Assembly (NCBI GenBank): GCA_021779795.1
Contig: JAJXZZ010000053.1
Location: forward strand, 1-11,659
Length of the DNA stretch: 11,659 nt
Origin: Acidobacteriota bacterium
Lineage (GTDB): Bacteria > Acidobacteriota > Vicinamibacteria > Vicinamibacterales > Fen-181
Reading direction: 5' to 3'
Shown: one piece after another, positions 6,266-11,659 of the stretch
Numbering within the stretch: the stretch's first letter is position 1
Layout: each line of letters starts with the position of its first letter
Notes under the pieces: generated by a model
Database searches by the model: none
Seen by the model: only the letters and a program-made list of their open reading frames with translations
Told to the model about the DNA's origin: nothing
Position numbers and translations under genes: made by a program

Positions 6266-7516
6266 TCACCTGCCCTTGGTGATCAGGCTCAGGCCGAACC
6301 GGGCGCCGAAGTGCCGGCCCAGGGCCAGCTCTTCGGGCAGGAAGCCGGCGGTCTTGTAGATCACGCCCACGTCCAGCGAGAGGTACCGCAGCCAGGTACT
6401 GTGCCTGAGAGGCACCTTGTAGCGGCCGGTCACATCGACGGCTCCGCCCGGCCGGCCGTCGAGCGCGGTGAAGCTCAGGTCCACGGGCTGGTTCCAGTAG
6501 TGCACCGCGGCCGACACGAGCACGCGCCCGGCCACGGGATAGTCGTTGACGCCGATCCCGGCCCCGTAGAACCAGCGGTAGCGGTTCTCGAACTCTCGCA
6601 CATATCCGCTGATCTTCACCTTCCGCTTCACGGCCAGCCAGACCTTCTGATCGATGAAGTCGCCGAACGGCCCCATGCTGTGTCCCAGGCCGACATTGAG
6701 CCTGACGGCGTCGGACACGCGGAAGTTGCTCACCCCGATCACGTTCGCGTTGGCGAGATTGAGGAAGGTCCGGTACTGCACCCGGTGAAGGTAGCCCAGT
6801 TCCTCGCCGGTCAGGTCTTGGTACCGCGTGTAGCGCGTGAACGGCATGGTCGGGCGGAACAGGTGGCGGATGGCGCCGTAGAGGTCGTTGCCGACGACGT
6901 CCCGGTCGAGCTCGTTGGGCTCCTCCGCGCCGTCGGTGTTGTACTTGAAGATGCCCTCGGTGAAATACCGGATGAGGCCCGCCTTGCGGGCCAGATACTC
7001 CACGGCCAGGTTCTTGTAGCTCTCGTCGCCCTGCGACATGAGCGTCTCTTCCCTGGTGGCCATCATGTAGTCGGACTCGAAGCCCGCCGTGTGGAGACGA
7101 ATGAAGGTGGGGAAGTTCGTGTCGCGCAGGTGCTGGAGCGTCGCGTCGGTGACGCCGGTGACGAATCCGCCGCGCTCGGCGAGCTGAAACGGGTGGGAGA
7201 CCGAGCCGATGTCCTCCCCGACGAGGATGGACCTGTGCGCTTCTTCGTGCGTCAGGCCATGAAAGGCGAGAACGACAAATGCGCCCTGGACCGCGTAGCT
7301 GACCACGGGCTCGAGGTTGCTGTTGAGCAGGTCCGAGAAGATCCGGTAGGAGCTCAGGGAGTCTTCGTCGAACTGCCGCATCGTAAACAGGCGAGCCGGG
7401 GAATCCCTGATGATGAACGGATAGATCTTCTCGCCATTCCCGGGATCCGGCGCGTCCTGAGCGGCCGCGGGCGCGGCCGACGCGATCACCAGGAGCAGGG
7501 CGGCCATCCACTTCAC
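6266..7516 (-). CDS. Secreted protein with HEEAH (HExxH) motif and likely outer-membrane beta-barrel C-terminus
   Basis: This encodes 416 residues. Residues 1-20 are a clear signal peptide (MKWMAALLL... ending AAAQ). The segment VVLAFHGLTHEEAHRSILVG places an HExxH zinc-metallopeptidase-type motif at 90-94 on a hydrophobic helix. Downstream HTAGFESDY (142-150) could supply a third ligand (E147 or D149), as in gluzincin-like enzymes. Residues about 240-416 are alternating aromatic and hydrophobic strands (RVQYRTFLNLANANVIGV, KVWLAVKRKVKISGYV, WFYGAGIGV, LDVGVIYKT, FGARFGLSL), suggesting an outer-membrane barrel or beta sandwich. I do not recognise the family, and peptidase activity is an inference from the motif. 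The first codon is GTG at 7516; an ATG three codons later would drop the positively charged start of the signal peptide. No clear Shine-Dalgarno is visible. It is last in the leftward series and convergent with the large secreted protein. Confidence 0.8.
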   Translation of the reverse strand: MKWMAALLLVIASAAPAAAQDAPDPGNGEKIYPFIIRDSPARLFTMRQFDEDSLSSYRIFSDLLNSNLEPVVSYAVQGAFVVLAFHGLTHEEAHRSILVGEDIGSVSHPFQLAERGGFVTGVTDATLQHLRDTNFPTFIRLHTAGFESDYMMATREETLMSQGDESYKNLAVEYLARKAGLIRYFTEGIFKYNTDGAEEPNELDRDVVGNDLYGAIRHLFRPTMPFTRYTRYQDLTGEELGYLHRVQYRTFLNLANANVIGVSNFRVSDAVRLNVGLGHSMGPFGDFIDQKVWLAVKRKVKISGYVREFENRYRWFYGAGIGVNDYPVAGRVLVSAAVHYWNQPVDLSFTALDGRPGGAVDVTGRYKVPLRHSTWLRYLSLDVGVIYKTAGFLPEELALGRHFGARFGLSLITKGR

Positions 7517-7550
7517 GCGGTGATTCTACCCACATTGGCTGGACGATGAA

Positions 7551-7569
7551 AGGACGGACGGACCGTCCT
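7551..7569 (-). terminator. Possible terminator hairpin before the HEEAH gene
   Basis: AGGACGG (7551-7557) and CCGTCCT (7563-7569) are perfect inverted arms with a 5-base loop. On the minus strand the hairpin is followed by TTTCATCG, a weak T tract. It lies after the VIT1-family gene and 34 bases before the GTG at 7516, so it could end upstream transcription or sit in the 5' leader of the next gene. Confidence 0.35.
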
Positions 7570-7633
7570 GATGGGGTGGCGCGGTGGATGCCCACCACAG
7601 CGGGGTGGCGGGAGCGTTGCGGCAACGAGGAAC

Positions 7634-7666
7634 GCCGCCGGGGGAGGCCCCTCGGCGCCCGGCGGC
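7634..7666 (-). terminator. Strong GC hairpin downstream of the Fe/Mn transporter gene
   Basis: GCCGCCGGG (7634-7642) and CCCGGCGGC (7658-7666) are perfect 9-base arms. The 15-base loop contains a nested GAGG/CCTC pair. On the minus strand it begins 25 bases past the transporter stop codon. It has no following T run, so it may be a factor-dependent or RNA-stabilising structure rather than a classical intrinsic terminator. Confidence 0.4.
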
Positions 7667-7691
7667 ATTGGCCGCACCCAGGGATAGGGCG

Positions 7692-8384
7692 TCATCCGAC
7701 GGTCGCGCCGAACAGCCTGCCGACGCCCGCCGTGACCGCCATCGCGAGCGCGCCCCAGAATGCGACCCTGGCGGCGCCAACCGCTGCCGGTGCGCCGCCC
7801 GCTCGCGCCGCGGTTGCGCCGAGCGCGACGAGGCACAGCAGCGAGACGATCGCCACGCCGGGCACGAGCGCGGGCGCCGGCGCCAGCAGCACCGTCACGA
7901 CCGGGAGCCCCGCGCCGACAGCGAAGGTCGCGGCCGAAGCGACCGCCGCCTGCAGAGGGCGTGCGGCCAGTTCGTCGGTCAGGCCGAGCTCGTCCCGCGC
8001 GTGCGCCGTCAGCGCGTCGGTCGCCATCAACTGCTGCGCGACCGTGCGGGCAAGGTCCGGCGCCAGGCCGCGGTGCACGTAGATCGCCGCCAGCTCGTCC
8101 TCCTCTGCTTCGGGCTGCGTGGCGAGTTCCGCCCGTTCCCGGGCAAGGTCCGCCTGCTCGGTATCCGCCTGCGAGCTGACCGAGACGTATTCGCCGGCCG
8201 CCATCGACAGGGCGCCCGCCACGAGGCCGGCCACGCCGGCCACCAGCACGTCCGCCCGTGGCGTTCCCGCCGCGGCGACGCCGACGACGAGGCTCGCCGT
8301 CGAGACGATGCCGTCGTTGGCGCCGAGCACCGCCGCGCGGAGCCAGCCGATCCGATCGCTGCGATGTCGCTCCCGGTGTGTCAT
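7692..8384 (-). CDS. VIT1/CCC1-family Fe2+/Mn2+ transporter
   Basis: This is a 230-residue inner-membrane protein of the usual family length. The N-terminal family signature LGANDGIVSTASLVVGVAAA (residues 20-39) opens TM1. TM2 runs about 44-66 and is followed by the conserved MAAGEYVSVSSQAD (61-74). A hydrophilic, Glu-rich cytoplasmic segment (75-140, with E83, E85, E92, E94, E95 and E97) corresponds to the metal-binding domain of plant VIT1. Three more hydrophobic helices follow at about 145-168, 172-192 and 205-225. Members export or sequester Fe2+ or Mn2+ by proton antiport. In bacteria this would mean efflux or detoxification, which is inferred here. There is no N-terminal ferritin-like domain as in MbfA. 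The ATG at 8384 has AGCAGG eight bases upstream. It is flanked by gaps of 175 and 227 bases, so it is probably its own transcription unit. Confidence 0.92.
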   Translation of the reverse strand: MTHRERHRSDRIGWLRAAVLGANDGIVSTASLVVGVAAAGTPRADVLVAGVAGLVAGALSMAAGEYVSVSSQADTEQADLARERAELATQPEAEEDELAAIYVHRGLAPDLARTVAQQLMATDALTAHARDELGLTDELAARPLQAAVASAATFAVGAGLPVVTVLLAPAPALVPGVAIVSLLCLVALGATAARAGGAPAAVGAARVAFWGALAMAVTAGVGRLFGATVG

Positions 8385-8392
8385 GTGATGTG

Positions 8393-8398
8393 CCTGCT
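8393..8398 (-). promoter_or_regulatory. Ribosome binding site of the VIT1-family gene
   Basis: On the minus strand this reads AGCAGG, eight bases before the ATG at 8384. It is a moderate match that supports this start. Confidence 0.4.
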
Positions 8399-8555
8399 GC
8401 CAGCGGTCGCCTGGCCATCGCGAGGGTGGTTGAATTGCGGGGCCTGGAGCGGCACCGCGTCCGCGGGACAGTGTGCCACGCGCCGCGTTGTTCCGCCAGT
8501 TCCGCGCGCGGACGCCGGTGAGGGCCGCAAGCGCCGTGGCGCTGGCGGAGCGGGC

Positions 8556-8574
8556 CGTCGAGGGGTGGCGGCGC
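8556..8574. repeat. 19-base repeat shared with the 6155-6203 palindrome region
   Basis: CGTCGAGGGGTGGCGGCGC occurs here and identically at 6191-6209. In the other copy it is the right arm of a REP-like hairpin plus flank. Here, between recX and the transporter gene, the left arm is missing, so it looks like a half element. The rest of the 227-base gap shows nothing I can name. Confidence 0.5.
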
Positions 8575-8611
8575 CGCGACGGTCGGAGCGGAGGGCGCGA
8601 AGGCCTGCCCC

Positions 8612-9112
8612 TCAGCCTTCCGCGTCCTCGTCCGCGACCGCATCGCGCCGCGACCGCGCCTTGAGCGCGGCGATGACGGCCGAGGGCTGGAAGCCCTGGC
8701 GGACCAGCTGGTTGAGCAGCCGGCGGAACTGGGCCTGGTCCTGGATCTTCGCGTTCGGGCCCCGCAGCCGGCGGGCGAGCGCGCGCTCGAGCAGCGCCGG
8801 CTCGTCGAGCGCGCCGAACACCTCGTCCACGGCCGCCCTGGCGACCTCGGCGTCGATCCCGATCGACTGCAGGCGCCTCAGGACGTAACCGCGGCCGCGG
8901 GTGCGGACGGCCGTCTCGGTGCGCGCCAGGCTCAGCGCGACGCGGCGGTCGTCGATCGCCCGGGCCTCGCGCAGCCGCGCGACGGCCTCGTCGATGGTCC
9001 CGGGATCGAATTCCTTGCGGGCGAGGCGCTCGCGCACCTGCGCCCCGGACAGCTCGCGGCGGGCGAGCATGGCCAGGCCGGCGGCGTACGCCGATCGAAC
9101 GGGGTCGCTCAT
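8612..9112 (-). CDS. recX: RecX, regulator of RecA
   Basis: This is a 166-residue, all-helical, Arg-rich protein matching RecX. The first repeat reads AGLAMLARRELSGAQVRERL (residues 11-30), then AVARLREARAIDDRRVALSLART (43-65), RGRGYVLRRLQSIGID (72-87), and a third three-helix unit (about 100-153, ending LVRQGFQPSAVIAAL). Length is typical for compact RecX proteins. RecX binds the RecA filament groove and limits strand exchange during SOS and recombination. recX commonly follows recA, but here the gene upstream is pilT with only 34 bases between, so recA must lie elsewhere. No good Shine-Dalgarno precedes the ATG at 9112. This fits translation from a shared pilT-recX transcript, but that is inference. 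The C-terminal tail DAVADEDAEG is acidic. Confidence 0.9.
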   Translation of the reverse strand: MSDPVRSAYAAGLAMLARRELSGAQVRERLARKEFDPGTIDEAVARLREARAIDDRRVALSLARTETAVRTRGRGYVLRRLQSIGIDAEVARAAVDEVFGALDEPALLERALARRLRGPNAKIQDQAQFRRLLNQLVRQGFQPSAVIAALKARSRRDAVADEDAEG

Positions 9113-9146
9113 GGGCTGACGAGGCCGCAGGGGCCGCGGGGACCCG

Positions 9147-10295
9147 CTACTGGCCGAACCTCTGGATGTCGGCGGCGGCCCCCAGCGCGGCGCGCTCCAT
9201 CTCCTCGCGCGCCGCGTCGGAGGTCATCGAGATCCCCTGGACGCGGAGCTTGAACTCGTTGACGTTCGACGCCCAGTGCAGCGCCTCCTCGTAGGAGACC
9301 AGCCCCTTCTTGTAGAGCCCGAAGATCGACTGGTCGAACGTCTGCATGCCGTACTGCGACGTGCCCGCCGCGATGGCGCCCGGGATGAGGTGCGTCTTCT
9401 CCTTGTCGACGATGCAGTCGCGGATGAACGGCGTCGAGATCATCACCTCGATGGCCGCAACGCGGCCCTGGCCGTCGGCCCGCGGCATCAGGCGCTGCGA
9501 GATGACCGCCTTCAGCACCGCCGCCAGCTGGAGCCGGATCTGCTTCTGCTGGTGCGGCGGGAAGACGGCGATGATGCGGTTGATCGTCTCGGTCGCGTCG
9601 AGCGTGTGCAGCGTCGAGAACACCAGGTGCCCGGTCTCGGCGGCGACGAGCGACGTCTCGATCGTCTCGAAGTCGCGCATCTCGCCGACCAGGATGACGT
9701 CCGGGTCCTGCCGGAGGGCGCTGCGCAGCGCGTGGGCGAACGACCGCGTGTCGACGGCCACCTCGCGCTGGTTCACCACCGACCGGTTGTCGCGGTGGAG
9801 GAACTCGATCGGGTCCTCGATGGTCATCACGTGGACGCAGCGCGTCGCGTTGATGTGGTCGACCATCGCGGCGAGCGTCGTGCTCTTGCCCGACCCGGTC
9901 GTGCCCGTCACGAGCACCAGGCCGCGGTCCTCGTCGGCGATCTGCCCGAGGATCGACGGCAGCCCCAGCTCCTCGATCGTCCGGACCCGCACCGGGATGA
10001 CGCGCAGCACCAGGCCGATCGTGCCCCGCTGCTGGAAGACGTTGCAGCGGAACCGGCCGAGCGACGGGATGCTGTAGGCCAGGTCGATCTCCTGCTGGTC
10101 CTTGAACGCCTGCCGCTGCGGCGCCGACATGACCGAGGCGGCCATCGCCACCGTGTCCTCGTGGGTGAGCCGGCGCTCCTCCCAGGCGGGCACCAGCGTG
10201 CCGTGGACGCGCATCATCGGGAAGCTGCCGACCTTCAGGTGAAGGTCCGACGCTCCACTTTCGACGGCAATCTTCAGCAGGTCATTGACGTGCAT
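9147..10295 (-). CDS. pilT: Type IV pilus retraction ATPase, PilT family
   Basis: This is a 382-residue cytoplasmic hexameric ATPase of the secretion ATPase superfamily that powers pilus depolymerisation and twitching. An N-terminal PAS-like domain (1-100) opens with the typical LLKIAVESGASDLHLKVG. It is followed by Walker A GTTGSGKST (131-139), Asp box TIEDPIEFLH (158-167), Walker B DPDVILVGEMRD (197-208) and His box TGHLVFSTLHT (221-231). The C-terminal PilT motif (AIRNLIRE in Pseudomonas-type PilT) is replaced by PFIRDCIVD (289-297). The KEKTHLIPGAIAAGTSQYGMQTFDQ that would normally flank it is conserved, and is written here in two parts: KEKTHLIPGAIAAG and TSQYGMQTFDQ. This is likely a lineage variant or a PilT/PilU-type paralogue. 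AGGGGG lies 11 bases before the ATG at 10295, a long spacing. No pilin or other pil genes are in the window. recX follows by 34 bases. Confidence 0.95.
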   Translation of the reverse strand: MHVNDLLKIAVESGASDLHLKVGSFPMMRVHGTLVPAWEERRLTHEDTVAMAASVMSAPQRQAFKDQQEIDLAYSIPSLGRFRCNVFQQRGTIGLVLRVIPVRVRTIEELGLPSILGQIADEDRGLVLVTGTTGSGKSTTLAAMVDHINATRCVHVMTIEDPIEFLHRDNRSVVNQREVAVDTRSFAHALRSALRQDPDVILVGEMRDFETIETSLVAAETGHLVFSTLHTLDATETINRIIAVFPPHQQKQIRLQLAAVLKAVISQRLMPRADGQGRVAAIEVMISTPFIRDCIVDKEKTHLIPGAIAAGTSQYGMQTFDQSIFGLYKKGLVSYEEALHWASNVNEFKLRVQGISMTSDAAREEMERAALGAAADIQRFGQ

Positions 10296-10395
10296 GGGCG
10301 CACCAACCCCCTACCGGGATTCTCGGCGTGTCGGGGGGCGGGGTTTAGCCCCGGAGGCCGTCCCGGTCGGGGGGCGTCCCGAGCCGTGAGCCGGC

Positions 10396-10418
10396 GGCGG
10401 AGCGAACGTCTCGACCCA
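10396..10418 (+). repeat. Direct repeat, copy 1
   Basis: 23 bases beginning GGCGGAGCGAACGTCTC, ending GACCCA. It matches 10498-10520 with one mismatch (G versus A), with a 102-base offset. Similarity extends imperfectly leftward through a GAGCC-containing stretch in both copies. Confidence 0.7.
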
Positions 10419-10464
10419 GGGGCGCCCCCTACACACTGCAGTTCACTTGCGTCGCGCGCCCTTT

Positions 10465-10492
10465 CCCTGAGCCCAGAGCCCTGAGCCCAGAG
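10465..10492 (+). repeat. Two tandem copies of a 14-base unit
   Basis: CCCTGAGCCCAGAG occurs at 10465-10478 and again, without change, at 10479-10492. A diverged further piece (CCGAGGGC) leads into the second 23-base direct repeat. This looks like a minisatellite able to vary in copy number by slippage. Confidence 0.7.
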
Positions 10493-10497
10493 CCGAG

Positions 10498-10520
10498 GGC
10501 GGAGCGAACGTCTCAACCCA
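10498..10520 (+). repeat. Direct repeat, copy 2
   Basis: Second copy of the 23-base repeat, beginning GGCGGAGCGAACGTCTC and ending AACCCA. It lies 14 bases beyond the ilvE stop codon (TAA, 10537-10535 on the minus strand), within the ilvE 3' region. Confidence 0.7.
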
Positions 10521-10534
10521 AGTGAGCTCCGGGA

Positions 10535-11455
10535 TTAGATGTAGCGCAGCCAGCCGTGGGTGTCGGGAGCGTCGCCGTCGATGATCTCGAAGAACCGCTT
10601 CTGGACCGCCCGGGTCACCGGGCCGCACGTGCCCGCCCCGATCACGACCCGGTCCACCGACGTGATCGGCGTCACCTCGGCGGCCGTGCCCGAGAAGAAC
10701 ATCTCGTCGGCGACGTAGAGCGACTCGCGCTGGACCAGCTCCTCGCGGACCTCGTAGCCGAGGTCGCGCGCGACGGCGATGATCGAGTCGCGCGTGATGC
10801 CCGGCAGCACCGAGGCGTAGAGCGGGGGCGTGCGGATCACGCCGTCGCGGACGACGAACAGGTTCTGCGCGCTGCCCTCGCTGACGAAGCCGTTCACGTC
10901 GAGCGCGATCCCCTCGGCGTAGCCGTCGGCGATCGCCTCCATCTTGATCAGCTGGCTGCTCGCGTAGTTGGCGCTCGCTTTCGCCATGGTCGGGAAGGTG
11001 TTCGGCGCGACGCGGTTCCAGGAGCTGATGCGGACCGCGACCCCCTTCTCGAGCGCCTCGGCGCCGAGGTAGGCGCCCCACTCCCAGCAGAGGATCGCCA
11101 CGTCCACCGGCGACCCGTAGGGGCTGACGCCCGGCTCGCCGTAGCCGCGGTAGATCAGCGGGCGGATGTAGCAGGCCTTCAGGTTGTTGGCCTTGATCGT
11201 GTCGATGATCGCCTGGTTCATCGCCTCCGGCCCGAACGGCACCTGCATCCGGTAGATCTTCGCCGAGTTGTAGAGGCGCGTCGTGTGGGCGTCGAGCCTG
11301 AAGCAGGCCGAACCCTTCGGCGTGGCGTAGCACCGCGCCCCTTCGAACACCGCGCTGCCGTAATGAATCACGTGAGAGGCCACGTGGATCTTCGCGTCCG
11401 CCCAGTCCACGAGCGACCCGTTCATCCAGATCTTGCCGGCGCTAGGAAATCCCAT
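10535..11455 (-). CDS. ilvE: Branched-chain amino acid aminotransferase
   Basis: This is a 306-residue fold-type IV PLP enzyme that transfers the amino group between glutamate and the keto acids of Leu, Ile and Val. It is the last step of their synthesis and acts in the cytoplasm. Family landmarks in order: IWMNGSLVDWADAKIHV (9-25), HYGSAVFEGARCY (31-43), the small-subdomain arm RPLIYRGYGEPGVSP (98-112), NTFPTMAKASANYASS with catalytic K159 (numbered as in E. coli IlvE), GYAEGIALDVNGFVSEGSAQ with PLP-binding E193, and SGTAAEVTPITSVD (255-268). Length and motifs are normal; I see no missing residue. The ATG at 11455 has GAGGTG upstream with 6 bases from GAGG to the start. The gene follows a zinc-ribbon protein gene by 69 bases and precedes the repeat island. 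No leader peptide rich in branched-chain residues was seen. Confidence 0.96.
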   Translation of the reverse strand: MGFPSAGKIWMNGSLVDWADAKIHVASHVIHYGSAVFEGARCYATPKGSACFRLDAHTTRLYNSAKIYRMQVPFGPEAMNQAIIDTIKANNLKACYIRPLIYRGYGEPGVSPYGSPVDVAILCWEWGAYLGAEALEKGVAVRISSWNRVAPNTFPTMAKASANYASSQLIKMEAIADGYAEGIALDVNGFVSEGSAQNLFVVRDGVIRTPPLYASVLPGITRDSIIAVARDLGYEVREELVQRESLYVADEMFFSGTAAEVTPITSVDRVVIGAGTCGPVTRAVQKRFFEIIDGDAPDTHGWLRYI

Positions 11456-11459
11456 GAAA

Positions 11460-11465
11460 CACCTC
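11460..11465 (-). promoter_or_regulatory. Ribosome binding site of ilvE
   Basis: On the minus strand this reads GAGGTG. The GAGG core is six bases before the ATG at 11455 and fixes this start. Confidence 0.6.
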
Positions 11466-11469
11466 GATT

Positions 11470-11491
11470 GGCCTGGAACATCGGCCTGGAA
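11470..11491. repeat. Short direct repeat in the ilvE leader
   Basis: GGCCTGGAA occurs at 11470-11478 and 11483-11491, period 13 bases, between the candidate promoter and the ilvE ribosome binding site. It could be an operator half-site pair or chance. Confidence 0.35.
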
Positions 11492-11515
11492 TGAAACGAC
11501 CGGAAGGCTTCCCGG

Positions 11516-11543
11516 ATCTTAGCACTACTGCATTTCGCCGCAA
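11516..11543 (-). promoter_or_regulatory. Candidate weak sigma-70 promoter for ilvE
   Basis: On the minus strand, TTGCGG (11543-11538) and TAAGAT (11521-11516) are separated by 16 bases. The match to consensus is partial (3 of 6 and 4 of 6). The site overlaps the 3' end of the upstream gene and starts about 60 bases before ilvE, which is a suitable position in otherwise very GC-rich sequence. Confidence 0.3.
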
Positions 11544-11659
11544 AAAGGGCAGCGATCGGTCCGCGGGTGCAGCGGCTCGCGGCAGTGCCAGCAGAAGCGC
11601 GCCGGCGGCGTCTCGCGCGCGCGCAGCCGCCCCTGGATCTCCTGCAGGTCCCCCGCCGC
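11525..11659 (-). CDS. C-terminal zinc ribbon of a protein cut by the window edge
   Basis: The last 44 codons of a leftward gene, ending in TAG at 11527-11525; the start lies beyond the window. The visible sequence begins AAGDLQEIQGRLRARETPPARF. It ends with a four-cysteine zinc ribbon, CWHC (visible residues 23-26) and CPFC (37-40), ten residues apart, with tail GEMQ. The family cannot be named from a ribbon alone. Such ribbons occur in many small regulatory or membrane-associated proteins. The protein sits 69 bases upstream of ilvE on the same strand, possibly in one transcript. Confidence 0.75.
   Translation of the reverse strand, partial: AAGDLQEIQGRLRARETPPARFCWHCREPLHPRTDRCPFCGEMQ

Larger units (their letters stand above)
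10296..10534. repeat. Repeat island between ilvE and pilT
   Basis: This 239-base gap has no supportable gene and is packed with repeats. GTCGGGGGGCG occurs twice (10330-10340 and 10366-10376). GGGG-TTTAG-CCCC forms a small inverted repeat at 10340-10352. A 10-base palindrome GGGGCGCCCC lies at 10419-10428. A 14-base unit is repeated in tandem (10465-10492), and a 23-base direct repeat flanks the middle (10396-10418 and 10498-10520). The island would lie in the ilvE-pilT transcript or separate the two units. Confidence 0.6.

Noticed and set aside
6128..7549. 473-codon open frame opposite the HEEAH gene (and a 470-codon one in another minus frame)
   Set aside because: Both are rich in Arg, Val, Gly and Pro without domain features. 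The 416-residue frame has a signal peptide and plausible strands.
9276..10484. 402-codon open frame opposite pilT
   Set aside because: Shadow of a certain PilT gene; the product is a repetitive Arg/Asp/Leu/Val-rich sequence typical of antisense GC-rich frames.
10396..10520. Direct repeats considered as a CRISPR array or transposon target-site duplication
   Set aside because: Only two copies, a single spacer-like interval with internal tandem repeats, no cas genes, and no transposase or terminal inverted repeats.
10443..11333. 296-codon minus frame overlapping ilvE
   Set aside because: Wrong frame of ilvE, with its C-terminus made by translating the repeat island.

Overview
High-GC bacterial chromosome fragment. 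The organism is most likely an Acidobacteriota (Vicinamibacteria-like) lineage or a similar high-GC environmental Gram-negative. Supporting signs are a didermic protein set (periplasmic multihaem cytochrome, predicted outer-membrane barrel, type IV pilus ATPase), very GC-rich third codon positions on the right side, and dispersed GC-rich palindromes between genes. The taxonomic placement is an inference from gene style, not from a marker gene.

Left third (1-2989): after a short stretch that may hold the tail of an unidentified gene, there is a leftward gene for a secreted tetrahaem cytochrome. It fuses a di-haem cytochrome c peroxidase (CcpA/MauG type) to a SoxA/TsdA-type di-haem cytochrome c. 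Immediately upstream lies a 17-codon leader ORF with the best Shine-Dalgarno sequence seen in the window. Beyond that, on the opposite strand, is a frameshifted remnant of the C-terminal membrane domain of a P-type cation ATPase, followed by a non-coding stretch with REP-like palindromes.

Middle (2990-7516): a rightward gene encodes a secreted protein of about 970 residues that I do not recognise. It has TPR-like helices, a coiled coil, a His/Cys cluster and a glycine-rich beta C-terminus. It converges on a leftward gene for a secreted protein with an HEEAH (HExxH) motif and a likely beta-barrel C-terminus. A double REP-like palindrome lies between the two.

Right part (7517-11659): a leftward series of recognisable genes, in transcription order: end of a zinc-ribbon protein (cut by the window edge), ilvE, a repeat island, pilT, recX, a VIT1-family Fe/Mn transporter, then the HEEAH gene. 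pilT and recX are 34 bases apart and may be co-transcribed. The other genes are separated by hairpin- or repeat-containing gaps. ilvE, pilT and recX look like core genome. The segment 220-5917 reads as more accessory: unusual architectures, a gene remnant, and less GC-saturated codon third positions. No CRISPR array, tRNA, rRNA, intact insertion sequence or phage gene was seen.
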